In this document: positions 8,262 through 18,202 of the stretch, piece after piece
Layout of the letters: each line of letters starts with the position of its first letter
Position numbering within the stretch: position 1 is the first letter of the stretch
Source: SZUA-254 sp031379665
GTDB taxonomy: Bacteria; Bacteroidota; Ignavibacteria; UBA10030; SZUA-254
DNA length: 64,000 nt
Direction of reading: 5' to 3'
Assembly: GCA_031379665.1 (NCBI GenBank)
Contig: JANNFI010000064.1
Location: 1-64,000, forward strand
Translations under genes and position numbers: made by a program
Notes under the pieces: generated by a model
The model's input: the letters and a program-made list of their open reading frames with translations, nothing else
Told to the model about the DNA's origin: nothing
Database searches by the model: none

Positions 8262-8291
8262 TTGATATCGGACCGATTTTCTTTATATATT
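8262..8291 (+). promoter_or_regulatory. Probable sigma70 promoter for the aminotransferase-serA pair
   Basis: TTGATA (8262-8267) is followed by overlapping -10 candidates in TTTATATATTT: TATATA after 16 nt, or TATATT (8286-8291) after 18 nt. It lies 70-100 bases upstream of the aminotransferase start, in the gap between it and the divergent mazG. Confidence 0.5.
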
Positions 8292-8336
8292 TCGGTCGAA
8301 CGTCAACCCGACCACCACAAAGCTCCCCCGGATTTT

Positions 8337-8369
8337 CAGATGATTTTCAGATGATTAACAGATGATGAA
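8337..8369 (+). repeat. Three 11-bp tandem repeats spanning the aminotransferase start codon
   Basis: Units CAGATGATTTT, CAGATGATTAA and CAGATGATGAA start at 8337, 8348 and 8359. The core CAGATGAT is identical in all three. The last unit contains the two candidate ATG start codons (8362 and 8365), and no Shine-Dalgarno motif precedes them. The period is one helical turn. Confidence 0.8.
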
Positions 8370-9501
8370 ACGAAGACTCTTCACCCCCGGACCCACTCCA
8401 GTTCCGGAGCGGGTCCTGCTCAGGATGGCCGAGCCGATCATCCACCACCGGAAGGCCGAATACCGCGAGATCGCCGCCCGCGTCAACGCCAACCTCCGGA
8501 CCCTCTTTCAGACCGCCCGTCCCGTCCTCACGCTGACCTGCTCGGGAACGGGCGCGGTCGAAGCCTCGTTCGTCAACCTGTTCTCGCCTGGCGACAAGAT
8601 CGTATCCATCAACGGCGGAAAGTTCGGGGAACGCTGGGTGAAACTGTCGCGCGCCTTCGGGCTCAACGCCGTCGACGCGAGCGTGGAGTGGGGGAAGACG
8701 ATGACGCCGGCCGGGCTGGCCGGAATCCTCCTGGCGCATCCTGACGCAAAAGCGGTCTACATTACGCAAAGCGAGACCTCGACAGGCACGTTTTTCGATG
8801 TCGAGGCGCTCGCGGCGACGGTCCGTGAACAGTCATCGGCGCTCGTCTGCGTCGATGCGATCTCCGCGATGGGCGCGCACGAGCTCCGTTTCGACCGTTG
8901 GGGCGTCGACGTCTGCGTCACCGGTTCGCAGAAGGGGTTGATGGTCCCGCCCGGACTGGCGTTCATCGCCCTGAGCGAGCGGGCGGAGAGCGCGATGCAG
9001 CACTCCACGCTGCCGCGGTATTATTTCGACCTCAGGAAGGCCCTCGACACTCACGCCACGAACGATACACCCTGGACGCCCGCCGTATCCCTGGTGACGG
9101 GGCTCGACCTCGCGCTTCAGGCCATCCTCGCCGAGGGGATGGAACAGGTCTGGGCGCGGCACCTGAGGCTCGCCTCAGCGCTCAGGGCAGGCGTCATCGC
9201 GATGGGGCTCGACCTCGCCTCGGAACAGCCGTCCGCCGCAGTCACCGCCGTTCGGCTGCCTGAAAGCCTCGACTGGAGGGTGTTCAACAGGACGCTGGAG
9301 GATGTCTACGGGGTGGTCGCGGCGGGAGGCCAGGGGGCCTGGAAGGGGCGCGTGTTCCGGATCTCGCATCTCGGTTACTATGATGAACTGGACATGGTGA
9401 CCGTCGCCGCGGCGCTCGAGCGAGCACTGTCGGATTCCGGATTCCGGGTGCCGCCGGGGGCGGGGGTGACGGCCGTCCAGGGGTGTTATGCCCTGGCGTA
9501 G
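8362..9501 (+). CDS. Class V aminotransferase, probable serine-pathway enzyme (SerC role or alanine/serine-glyoxylate type)
   Basis: A 379-residue PLP-dependent class V aminotransferase. It has the family opening LFTPGPTPVP, a substrate-binding region (TCSGTGAVEAS), the cofactor-binding Asp in CVDAISAMGAH, and the Schiff-base lysine in TGSQKGLMVPPG. By sequence it belongs with alanine/serine-glyoxylate aminotransferases. It is not the canonical SerC. It lies 3 bases before serA, so the likely job is transamination of 3-phosphohydroxypyruvate to phosphoserine. A cyanobacterial relative (Sll1559) has been reported in that role. Start at ATG 8362 or 8365. No ribosome-binding site is evident, and an 11-bp tandem repeat covers the start. 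Confidence 0.85.
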   Translation: MMKRRLFTPGPTPVPERVLLRMAEPIIHHRKAEYREIAARVNANLRTLFQTARPVLTLTCSGTGAVEASFVNLFSPGDKIVSINGGKFGERWVKLSRAFGLNAVDASVEWGKTMTPAGLAGILLAHPDAKAVYITQSETSTGTFFDVEALAATVREQSSALVCVDAISAMGAHELRFDRWGVDVCVTGSQKGLMVPPGLAFIALSERAESAMQHSTLPRYYFDLRKALDTHATNDTPWTPAVSLVTGLDLALQAILAEGMEQVWARHLRLASALRAGVIAMGLDLASEQPSAAVTAVRLPESLDWRVFNRTLEDVYGVVAAGGQGAWKGRVFRISHLGYYDELDMVTVAAALERALSDSGFRVPPGAGVTAVQGCYALA

Positions 9502-9504
9502 CCG

Positions 9505-11094
9505 ATGACCGCACAGGTCCGCATATTCATCGCCGACGCCGTCGACGAAAAGGCGCGAGAAGTCTTCGCCGCCGAGGGTTTCGATGTCACCTACCAGCCC
9601 GAGGTCAGCCTGGAAGCGCTCCTGGCATCCATCGGGGAATACGCCGCGCTGGTCGTCAGGAGCCGGACCACCGTGACCGCCGCGGTCCTCGCGGCGGGAC
9701 GGTCGCTGCGTGTCGTCGGTAGAGCGGGCGCCGGCGTGGACAACATCGACCTGGAGGAGGCCACCCGACGCGGGGTCGTGGTGATGAACACCCCGGGGGG
9801 CAACACCGTCTCCACCGCGGAGCATACGATCGCGATGATGCTCGCCCTCGCGCGGAACATACCCGCCGCCGACCGGAGCGTCCGTGCGATGGAATGGAAG
9901 CGAAAGGAGTTCGTCGGGACTGAAGTCTCCGGAAAAACGCTGGGGCTGATCGGGCTCGGGAAGGTCGGGCTGGAAGTCGCGAGGAGGGCGGCGGCGTTCG
10001 GAATGAGGGTGCTCGCTTATGACCCCCTGGTCTCGGACGAAGCGGCGCGGAAACTCGGCGTGGAACCGTCGGGCCTTCCGGAGCTCTACCGGTGCGCCGA
10101 CTTCATATCCCTCCATACGCCCCTCACGCCCGAGACCAGGAATCTCATCGACCTCGACACTCTGCGGCAGTGCCGTCGGGGCGTTCGAATCATCAACTGT
10201 GCCCGGGGCGGAATCCTGAACCAGCGGGACCTCCTGATCGCGCTCGACGAGGGGATCGTTGCAGGCGCCGCGCTCGACGTGTTCGAGGAGGAACCCCCCA
10301 CCGACCGCGCGCTGGTCACCCACCCCCGGATCGTCTGCACCCCCCACCTGGGGGCGTCCACCGGCGAGGCGCAGGAGAAGGTGGCGATCCAAATCGCTCG
10401 CCAGGTCTCAGACTATCTGATGGAACGGAACGTCGTCGGTTCGGTGAACGCCGACGTGATCCGCTCCTCGATGAGGAAGGAGCTTGCTCCGATCCTCATC
10501 CTCTCCGAAAAGATGGGCCGGCTCATCGCTCAGCTCCACCCGGGTCCGGTGACCGGCGTAAAGCTCGCGCTGAGGGGCAGCGTTCCGGATGATTCGAAGG
10601 ACGTCACCCTCGCCGCGTTCCTGAAAGGGTTGCTCGCATCGATGCTCTCGGAATCGGTGAATTACATCAACGCCTCGCTTCTCTCCCGCGAGCGGGGACT
10701 CTCGACACTCGCACTCCTCGAACCGGGGCCGGGCCGCTACCCGCTCGAGCTCGTTGCGGAATGCGCCGTTCAATCGGGGAGCAGGCTGGTTGCCGGAACG
10801 GTTTTCGGAGCGAGCGATGTTAGAATTACAGGGCTCGACGGTTATCACTTCGAGGCGAAACCTGAAGGCCACCTCCTCATCTATTACAATACCGACAAAC
10901 CTGGTATGCTCGCACGCGTCAGCGCCATCCTCGCCCAAGCTTCCGTCAACATCTCGGACCTTTCCCTCGGCAGGCTCAAGCCCGGGGAAAAAGCCCTCAC
11001 GGTGATCTCGACGGACGGACCCGTCCTACCCGAAATATTACGTGAAATTGCCCGTATTCAGGGGGTGTCCGATGTTCGTACGGTTTTGCTCTAA
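9505..11094 (+). CDS. serA: D-3-phosphoglycerate dehydrogenase
   Basis: A 529-residue, long-type SerA that oxidises 3-phosphoglycerate to 3-phosphohydroxypyruvate, the first step of serine synthesis. The NAD-binding core has LGLIGLGKVGLEVARRAA and the active-site signatures INCARGGILNQ and HLGASTGEAQEK (catalytic His). After residue ~310 comes the allosteric-substrate-binding-like domain. The C-terminus is an ACT domain (LLIYYNTDKPGMLARVSAIL), which in other SerA enzymes binds serine for feedback control. Three bases separate it from the aminotransferase gene, so one mRNA is likely. An outward promoter begins 27 bases after its stop. Confidence 0.97.
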   Translation: MTAQVRIFIADAVDEKAREVFAAEGFDVTYQPEVSLEALLASIGEYAALVVRSRTTVTAAVLAAGRSLRVVGRAGAGVDNIDLEEATRRGVVVMNTPGGNTVSTAEHTIAMMLALARNIPAADRSVRAMEWKRKEFVGTEVSGKTLGLIGLGKVGLEVARRAAAFGMRVLAYDPLVSDEAARKLGVEPSGLPELYRCADFISLHTPLTPETRNLIDLDTLRQCRRGVRIINCARGGILNQRDLLIALDEGIVAGAALDVFEEEPPTDRALVTHPRIVCTPHLGASTGEAQEKVAIQIARQVSDYLMERNVVGSVNADVIRSSMRKELAPILILSEKMGRLIAQLHPGPVTGVKLALRGSVPDDSKDVTLAAFLKGLLASMLSESVNYINASLLSRERGLSTLALLEPGPGRYPLELVAECAVQSGSRLVAGTVFGASDVRITGLDGYHFEAKPEGHLLIYYNTDKPGMLARVSAILAQASVNISDLSLGRLKPGEKALTVISTDGPVLPEILREIARIQGVSDVRTVLL

Positions 11095-11120
11095 AAGGTG
11101 GTCATTTTATCCGATTATAC

Positions 11121-11149
11121 TTGACAACCAAAAAACCCTTTATTATATT
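11121..11149 (+). promoter_or_regulatory. Near-consensus sigma70 promoter for the TonB receptor operon
   Basis: TTGACA (11121-11126), a 17-nt spacer, then TATATT (11144-11149). It is about 215 bases upstream of the TonB receptor start at 11364, so the mRNA has a long 5' leader of roughly 205 nt. The leader holds no obvious known riboswitch motif. Confidence 0.75.
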
Positions 11150-11363
11150 GCCGGCAGTTATGAATCACTCTCTCAATCAACACTTTAACCCGGTCGAAGG
11201 AAATATTTATTGATTCTTTGAGATAACTTTCCAGGGAATTCCTTCGATTTCAATCCTCCCTCCGCATCCGGTGGGAGTTGGCTCCGTGATTGGACCCGGC
11301 GGTCCGCTTCGCACGCAGGTGAGGCCATGCAATCACACTCAATCAATCCTGAAAGGTGCAGCG

Positions 11364-14300
11364 ATGCTAACCCGACTCACACTCATAGGCACTCTTCTCC
11401 TTCTTCCGGCGCTCGTACTCGCGCAGGGAACAGGTAAGGTCAAGGGGACCGTCACCGATCAGGCCAGCAACGAAGTGCTGATCGGCGCGAGCGTTTCGAT
11501 CGAGGGGACGTCCCTCGGCGCCGCGACAGACATCGACGGCAACTACGTCATCCAGAACGTACCTGCCGGCGTCCATACCGTGCGCTCGAGTTACGTCGGA
11601 TACCAGGTCGTCTCGGTCAGCAACATCAGGGTGAACTCCGGGCTGACCACCGACCTCAACATCGGCCTGACGAGCGAGGAATTGCAGCTGCAGCCGGTGG
11701 AGATCGTCGCCGAGCGCCCGCTCGTGAACAAGAGCGCGACGAACGCCGTCCGCATCACGACCGGTGAAGACATCGCGAACCTGCCGGTCCGGGGCGTGAA
11801 CAATATCATCGCCCTCTCTCCGGGCGTGGTCCTCCAGGATAACACCGTGTTCATCCGCGGCGGCCGCCAGGACGAGGTCGGGTTCTACCTCGAGGGTGTG
11901 CCGATCACGAACAAGTTCGTTGGCGGGAGGGCCGTGACCCTGGTCCAGGATGCGATCGAGGAAATCCAGGTCCAGGCCGGCGGCTACAACGCCGAATTCG
12001 GCGGAGCCAACTCGGGCATCATCCAGACGCAGCTGAAGTCGGGCACCTCGGACTGGAAGGCGAGCGCGCAGTACTCGACCGACAACGTCGGCTTCAAGAG
12101 CACCGAGGACCTCTTTGCGAGCAAGAAGACGCTTGGGACCTACTCGTACGGATTCAACGAGTTCACAGGTACGCTGAGCGGCCCGCTGCTCAACGAGAAA
12201 CTCAAATTCTTCGGACTCTTCAATTACGGGTTCAACAGGGACCAGACCCCACAGCCGTACCCGGGCATCAGCCTCGGTGTCATCTCGGATCCGGTCACCG
12301 GCGATTCGATTGACCTGCAGTACCCGGCCGGGCCAGTCTACGGCAACTCCCTGGAACAGTACACCTATACCGGTACGCTGACCCTGGACCTCCAACCGGT
12401 ACAGGTCCGGTTCGGGGGCACCTACACGAACGGCACCAACTTCAACGCCTTCAGCGCAGCGCGCGTGACGGGCAACATCGCAAACGTCCTGAACACCGGC
12501 AGGATCGAGCAAATCGAGACCGGCAACGGCGCCTACAACGTCAAACTCACCCATCTCATCGATCCAAACACGTACTATGACGTCAACATCGGTTATTTCC
12601 GCCAATCGTCGAGCACGTTCGACCCGCTCATGGGCGACGATTTTATGCACTACGGTGACAGCGCGGCGAACGCCGCGTTAGGCGTCACCAATTTCGCGGC
12701 CGCCTACCTCCGGCCGGACAAGATCGACATCTTCACGTTCTCCTTTAACGCCCCGGGCGACCCGGTGGCCGATTACGTCAAGTTCCGGAGGGAGAATTTC
12801 ACCATCTCGGGCGGCCTCACCTCCCAGATGGACCAGCACTCGATCAAGGTCGGCGGCGAATACCAGCGCTACACGTTCAGGAACTACAGCTTCGGCAATG
12901 AGGGCGCGTTCGCCATCGCCGGACTGGTCGCGGGGCTGGACCCGAACCTCACCGGATCGGCCTACACCGAAGCGGTCCGACAGATACTGATTACACGCGG
13001 CGTCAACAACTTCGGGTACGACGAATTCGGGGCCGAGGCGGACGACGGCAGCAGCAGCTTCTTCGATATGTTCGACGTCTATCCGGAAGGCGGGCTCTTC
13101 AGGGCGAAACACCCGGTGTTCGCGGCCCTCTACCTCCAGGACAAGATTGAGTTCAAGGACCTGGTGTTGAACCTCGGCCTGCGGTACGATTACATCAACA
13201 GCGACAGCTACGCATTCATCAACCCCGAGCATCCGGAAGATGCGATCAACAAGTCGACCAACCAGTTCGACATCAATGGTATGTACAAGGTGACCCCGTA
13301 CAAGGCCGTCAGCCCGAGGATCGGCATGGCGTTTCCTGTCACCGACCAGACCGTCTTCCACGCGCAGTTCGGCAAGTTCGTCCAGCAATCGAGGCTCCGG
13401 GACATCTACCAGGGCTACTACGCCACCGGCGCGAATCTCGGCGGCGGTTTCTTCATCCCGGCCCCGGTCGGTTTCGATGTACGACCGACCCGCACGACGC
13501 AGTATGAAATCGGCTTCACGCAGCAGATCAGCGATTTCGCGTCGTTCGACATCACCGGGTATTATAAAGACATCCAGGATCAGATCGTCTACGATCAACA
13601 GAGAACCGTCAACTCACAATTCGGATCGTATTTCATCCTGAGGAACGGCGATTTCGCGACCACCAAGGGCGTCGAGATGACCTTCAACATGCGCCGGACC
13701 AGGAGGGTGCAACTCAACGCCTCGCTCTCATTCAACGATGCGCAGGGGACCGGATCGTTCCCGAACTCCAACCGGGGCATCGTCGGCGCTCCGCTCGACG
13801 GCGTGACCGTATTCACCCCGCAATACGTGACGCCGTTGGAATTCAACAACGCCATCCGCGGCAACATCAACCTCGACTACCATTTCGGGAAAAACGACGG
13901 GCCCCCGATCCTCCAGGAGTTCGGAGGCGCCCTGTTGATGAGCTTCAACAGCGGACACCCGTTCACGATGGGCATCGGCGGGGCGGACCTCGAGGGCGAC
14001 GCACGTGACCGCCAACCGACCCAGCCCCTGAACTCGTCGTCGACCCCGTGGTATTTCCAGACCGACCTCAGGATCGACAAGAGCTTCAGCCTTTTCGAGA
14101 AACTGAGCGCCACCATCTATTTTATGGTGACGAACCTGTTCGACTCGAAGAACGTCACAAACGTTTTCCTGCGGACCGGTACGACCGACGACGACGGCTA
14201 CCTCAGCGATCCCGCGCTCGGGGGACAGCTCGTTCAGACGTACGGACAGGATTATGCGGACATGTATCGGGCCGTCAACATCGATTACTACGAACAGTAC

Positions 14301-14384
14301 CAGAATGCGGGCGGACTGAATACCGTGCCGTTCTTCTACGGTCCGCCGCGCCAGATCCGGCTCGGCGTCCGTCTGGAATATTAA
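11364..14384 (+). CDS. TonB-dependent outer-membrane receptor with carboxypeptidase-regulatory N-domain
   Basis: A 1006-residue Oar/SusC-like receptor. ATG 11364 with AAAGG 8 nt upstream starts a signal peptide ending VLAQG. Residues ~25-105 are a CarboxypepD_reg-like beta-sandwich (GKVKGTVTDQASNEVLIGAS, then VRSSYVGYQVV). Next is the plug domain (LPVRGVNNIIALSPGV, FIRGGRQDEVGFYLEGVPI). From about residue 240 a large beta-barrel runs to the C-terminal strand RLGVRLEY. It shares a transcript with a T9SS cargo protein (45 bases downstream) and a PorV-like protein. This three-gene set recurs in FCB bacteria. The substrate cannot be deduced. Confidence 0.92.
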   Translation: MLTRLTLIGTLLLLPALVLAQGTGKVKGTVTDQASNEVLIGASVSIEGTSLGAATDIDGNYVIQNVPAGVHTVRSSYVGYQVVSVSNIRVNSGLTTDLNIGLTSEELQLQPVEIVAERPLVNKSATNAVRITTGEDIANLPVRGVNNIIALSPGVVLQDNTVFIRGGRQDEVGFYLEGVPITNKFVGGRAVTLVQDAIEEIQVQAGGYNAEFGGANSGIIQTQLKSGTSDWKASAQYSTDNVGFKSTEDLFASKKTLGTYSYGFNEFTGTLSGPLLNEKLKFFGLFNYGFNRDQTPQPYPGISLGVISDPVTGDSIDLQYPAGPVYGNSLEQYTYTGTLTLDLQPVQVRFGGTYTNGTNFNAFSAARVTGNIANVLNTGRIEQIETGNGAYNVKLTHLIDPNTYYDVNIGYFRQSSSTFDPLMGDDFMHYGDSAANAALGVTNFAAAYLRPDKIDIFTFSFNAPGDPVADYVKFRRENFTISGGLTSQMDQHSIKVGGEYQRYTFRNYSFGNEGAFAIAGLVAGLDPNLTGSAYTEAVRQILITRGVNNFGYDEFGAEADDGSSSFFDMFDVYPEGGLFRAKHPVFAALYLQDKIEFKDLVLNLGLRYDYINSDSYAFINPEHPEDAINKSTNQFDINGMYKVTPYKAVSPRIGMAFPVTDQTVFHAQFGKFVQQSRLRDIYQGYYATGANLGGGFFIPAPVGFDVRPTRTTQYEIGFTQQISDFASFDITGYYKDIQDQIVYDQQRTVNSQFGSYFILRNGDFATTKGVEMTFNMRRTRRVQLNASLSFNDAQGTGSFPNSNRGIVGAPLDGVTVFTPQYVTPLEFNNAIRGNINLDYHFGKNDGPPILQEFGGALLMSFNSGHPFTMGIGGADLEGDARDRQPTQPLNSSSTPWYFQTDLRIDKSFSLFEKLSATIYFMVTNLFDSKNVTNVFLRTGTTDDDGYLSDPALGGQLVQTYGQDYADMYRAVNIDYYEQYQNAGGLNTVPFFYGPPRQIRLGVRLEY

Positions 14385-14429
14385 TTTGATCCCTCGACGA
14401 CTCTCCACACAAAACAGGAGCGAACGAAT

Positions 14430-17400
14430 ATGAAACTCACACTGTCCACGACTCTCGCCGTCGCGCTGAGCCTCTGCCTCCTGACCCCCGATGCGGCCAA
14501 CGCCGCCGGTGGCGACAAGCAGGCGAAGCAGAAAGTCTCCACGCCGACGGGATCACCCGTCAGGGCGTATCTGAATATCAACGACATCTCGACGGTGTTC
14601 AAGAATACGGGCATCTCCGACATCGACGCGCAGGAGGCCAACTCCGGACTCGTGTATCCGAAAGGATCGAGGAAAACGGCCGTCTTTCAATCGGGGTTCC
14701 TCTGGGGTGGGAAGGCCGAGGGCGAGGTGCGGGTCGGCGGCACCGCCTACCGCGAAGGTTTGCAGGGCGGGAAAATCCTGAGCCCCGGGGTTGCCGAAAG
14801 CCCGGACCTCCCGAAAAACAGGATCTATCGCGTGAGGCCGGACGAACATCCGGGATCGGAGTTCGACGCTAATGTGTCGGGGGAAGCCACCGACGAGGGA
14901 ATATCGGAGGCCGCAGTCCGCGCTCAATATGAATCCGACTGGTCTGAGTGGCCGGCAACCGACGGCGCTCCGTTCACGGACGTCGACAACAGTGGGACCT
15001 ATGACCCCGACATCGACATTCCGGGCGTCCCCGGCGCCGACCAGACGATCTGGTTCGTCGCCAACGATCTCGACGCGAACCGTACGACCAACCTGTATGG
15101 CTCGAACCCGATCGGCCTCGAGATGCAGACAACGGTCTGGGCATACGCACAGCAGGGTGCCCTCGGCAGCATGTTCTTCAGGAAGTACGTCATCATCAAC
15201 AAGAGCCTGGGCGACATCGACAGCATGTACGTCTCAATGTGGTCGGACCCGGATCTCGGGAATTCCACCGATGATTACGCCGGCTGCGATACCACCCTGA
15301 GCCTCGGCTTCGTTTACAACGCCAACGCCACTGACGCAACCTACAACCCTCTTCCGCCGCCGGCGGTCGGGTTCGACTTCTTCCAGGGGCCGCTGGTGGA
15401 TGCCCCCGGTGAGACCGGGATCTCGAACGGCCAGGTGGTCGCCGACAAGAAGAACCTCCCGATGACGGCGTTCTACTACTTCGCTCGCGGCGACGCATCG
15501 GTCACCGACCCGACGCAGGGTTCCTACGAAGGCACCACGCAGTTCTACAATTTCTTCCAGGGCAAAATCGGGAAGACGGGGGCCTACTTCGAAGACCCAT
15601 CGACGAACCTCTCGACGACCTACGCGCTGGCCGGCGATCCGCAGACACGCACGGGCTGGCTCGACGGGGATCTGCTCCCCGCAAGCGATCGTCGTATCGG
15701 TCTGGCGTCCGGTCCGTTCACGATGGCCGCCGGCGATACTCAGGAAATCGTGGTCGCCGAGATTGTGGCGGGGGCCATTCCCGGCGTCGATAGAATTTCC
15801 GCCATCGGACTTCTCAAATTCTACGATGCGCAGGCACAGCTCGCCTACGACAATTTCTTTGATCTGCCGACGCCGCCTCCGGCGCCAGAAGTGACCGTAA
15901 CGGAGCTCGACAGGGAGATCTTAATCGACTGGTCCAAGAACAACGCCCAGGTGGTCGGTACGGAATCGTCAGTCATCAAGGAGTACGCGTTTCAGGGGTA
16001 TAACATTTATCAGCTCCCGTCGGCCTCGGCGACCGTTGCCGAAGGCGTCAGGGTCGCGACGTTCGACGTCAACGACGGGATAGGAAAGATCTTTGACCAG
16101 GTGTTCGACCCGAATACCGGATCCGTCATTAGCGTGCCGGTGCAGTTCGGCAACGACACCTACATCCAGCGGTTCATCTCGATCGATCAGGACGCGATTA
16201 AGCAGGTGCCTCTCGTCAACGGCATCAGGTATTATTTCGCAGTCACCGCATATAATTATAACCCTGACCTACTCGCGGTGCCGAACAATCTTGAAAACCC
16301 CCTGAGGATACTCACCGTAACGCCGCATTCCCTCAACCCCGGCGTTTCGCTCGGCGAGGGAAACGGCGGTTCGGTCGCACTCGTGCACAACGGCACGGCG
16401 GACGGCACAGTCTCCGTCACCGTCGTCGATCCCGCGGCGACAACGGGGAATGACTACGAGGTTTTCTTCAGCCAGACTGAGGAGATCCGCGACGCAAACG
16501 GGGACTGGGTGCCCTCGAGCATCATCAGCGCCCGGTCGACGTCTCTCCGCGGTCCCGACACCGTCGTCAATTCGACGATCGACATCAGCGGTGTCTACGG
16601 AACTGTGGCCGGCCAGCTACAGCTCCACTGCGCGCTTACGGTCGAGTCACCCGAAGGCGCGTGGGTCGACGGTCTTGTCATGACCTTTCCATCGGGAGTC
16701 ACGATCCTGAGCGCTCCATCCTTCGAGGCCGGCGGAGGCACCATCTTCCCGACCATCGTTGGGAACGAGATCCGGATGGGTCTCATCGGCCACGAATACA
16801 CCGAGAACGGCATCTTCCACGGCGGAGAAGAGTGGGACATCCTGGTCCTGGCCCCGTTGCCGCTTCCTGTCGACTGGCAGGTCTTCGACGACGGATACCT
16901 CGGCACGCCGCTCGACGCCCAGGGGACGACGACGGTCACGACGGTCGGCAGTATCGCAAGAACGGCGAAGTACTGGAACCTGAGAAACGTCACCACGAAC
17001 ACCGTCCTGCTGACGGATCAGTCTGTCCTCAACGGAAGCGACGTTTTCCCGGACAGAGACGACATCCCGACCAACCCGGGTCTCCCTGCGGCCCCGATCG
17101 TGGAAGGCTTCCAGACGACACTGAACGTGAATTACGCCGCCCCGCTTACATTCTTCAAAATATCAGTCAACGGCGCACAGATCCCGATCGCGGAAGGGTC
17201 AGCGGGCGCGCCGGGTCAACGCTGGACAGGGAGCAATTTCTCGGTGACCGACTTTACGTACTTCGGTAATGGTACCGGCACCTCGAATGAGGCCACCGGC
17301 TACGGCTCGCTCTCGGTGAATGACCTCCAACAGGATTATGAATTCCGTTGGACGGGAGTCGAAGGCGATTCGGTAATCGGCGCGCAGACCGTCAGGGTAA

Positions 17401-18173
17401 TCAAGTCCGGCGGTTCTATGGCGACGCTCTACGGGGCGAGGTTGTTCAGCATCGCGAACCATCCGCTGAACCCGAGCCCGGGATCCACAACGCCTTTCCT
17501 GGTCAGGATACCGTTCGAGATCTGGAACAAGGACAAGAACATCCAGATCAACTACGAATTCTATGACCGGCAGCAAACTGCTCCCGCGGCGAACGGGTTC
17601 TACGTCTGGAACCCCAATGCCCGCGTCTACGCCCAGATCCTCGATACCCCGTACGACCCGGCTCACGTGGCCGACGGCTCGACGGGGGGAGCCGATGGCG
17701 CCTCCTACACCTGGAACAACGTCTGGTATCAGTCGAACTGGACGGTCGGAGACGTGGTCGAATGGGATTACGTCAACCCGATCCAGATCGGCGTCGATAC
17801 GTACAACTTCACGACGACGGCGCCGGCGTACTCGAGCGACGTCGCCAGGAGCCAGGTCGACCAGATCAACGTGTTCCCAAACCCGTACTTCGGAGTGAAC
17901 TCTGAAGAACTCAACAAGTACCAGCGGTTCGTGACCTTCACGCACCTGCCGGAACGGGCGACCATCAGGGTCTTCAACCTGGCGGGGGTCCTCGTGAGAA
18001 CCCTCGAGAAGGACGACACCGGGCAATTCCAACGTTGGGACCTATCGAACGAGTCCGGGCTCCCCGTGGCCAGCGGCCTCTACATCGCCTACATCGACTT
18101 GCCCAGCCTCGGGAGCACCAAGGTGGTGAAGCTCTCGGTGATCCAGGAACGCCAGATCCTCGACCGATTTTAA
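14430..18173 (+). CDS. Large secreted protein with type A T9SS sorting domain
   Basis: A 1247-residue protein with GGAG 10 nt before ATG 14430 and a signal peptide ending near ANAAGG. The central part is beta-rich, with fibronectin-like stretches (EILIDWSKNN, then AFQGYNIYQLPS), and has no enzyme motif I can recognise. The C-terminal ~100 residues are a clear sorting domain of the T9SS type A / FlgD-like kind. They read INVFPNPYFG, then ATIRVFNLAGVLVRTLEKDD, then SGLPVASGLYIAYID, ending KLSVIQERQ. The product is therefore probably exported through T9SS and anchored or released at the surface. It lies between a TonB receptor and a PorV-like protein, its likely partners. Confidence 0.85.
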   Translation: MKLTLSTTLAVALSLCLLTPDAANAAGGDKQAKQKVSTPTGSPVRAYLNINDISTVFKNTGISDIDAQEANSGLVYPKGSRKTAVFQSGFLWGGKAEGEVRVGGTAYREGLQGGKILSPGVAESPDLPKNRIYRVRPDEHPGSEFDANVSGEATDEGISEAAVRAQYESDWSEWPATDGAPFTDVDNSGTYDPDIDIPGVPGADQTIWFVANDLDANRTTNLYGSNPIGLEMQTTVWAYAQQGALGSMFFRKYVIINKSLGDIDSMYVSMWSDPDLGNSTDDYAGCDTTLSLGFVYNANATDATYNPLPPPAVGFDFFQGPLVDAPGETGISNGQVVADKKNLPMTAFYYFARGDASVTDPTQGSYEGTTQFYNFFQGKIGKTGAYFEDPSTNLSTTYALAGDPQTRTGWLDGDLLPASDRRIGLASGPFTMAAGDTQEIVVAEIVAGAIPGVDRISAIGLLKFYDAQAQLAYDNFFDLPTPPPAPEVTVTELDREILIDWSKNNAQVVGTESSVIKEYAFQGYNIYQLPSASATVAEGVRVATFDVNDGIGKIFDQVFDPNTGSVISVPVQFGNDTYIQRFISIDQDAIKQVPLVNGIRYYFAVTAYNYNPDLLAVPNNLENPLRILTVTPHSLNPGVSLGEGNGGSVALVHNGTADGTVSVTVVDPAATTGNDYEVFFSQTEEIRDANGDWVPSSIISARSTSLRGPDTVVNSTIDISGVYGTVAGQLQLHCALTVESPEGAWVDGLVMTFPSGVTILSAPSFEAGGGTIFPTIVGNEIRMGLIGHEYTENGIFHGGEEWDILVLAPLPLPVDWQVFDDGYLGTPLDAQGTTTVTTVGSIARTAKYWNLRNVTTNTVLLTDQSVLNGSDVFPDRDDIPTNPGLPAAPIVEGFQTTLNVNYAAPLTFFKISVNGAQIPIAEGSAGAPGQRWTGSNFSVTDFTYFGNGTGTSNEATGYGSLSVNDLQQDYEFRWTGVEGDSVIGAQTVRVIKSGGSMATLYGARLFSIANHPLNPSPGSTTPFLVRIPFEIWNKDKNIQINYEFYDRQQTAPAANGFYVWNPNARVYAQILDTPYDPAHVADGSTGGADGASYTWNNVWYQSNWTVGDVVEWDYVNPIQIGVDTYNFTTTAPAYSSDVARSQVDQINVFPNPYFGVNSEELNKYQRFVTFTHLPERATIRVFNLAGVLVRTLEKDDTGQFQRWDLSNESGLPVASGLYIAYIDLPSLGSTKVVKLSVIQERQILDRF

Positions 18174-18202
18174 ATGATGACCTTACTGCAAAGGAGCATA
18201 CA

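Noticed and set aside
11367..12650. A 427-codon minus-strand frame opposite the TonB receptor
   Set aside because: It is a shadow of the receptor gene, with no domain signature and no ribosome-binding site.
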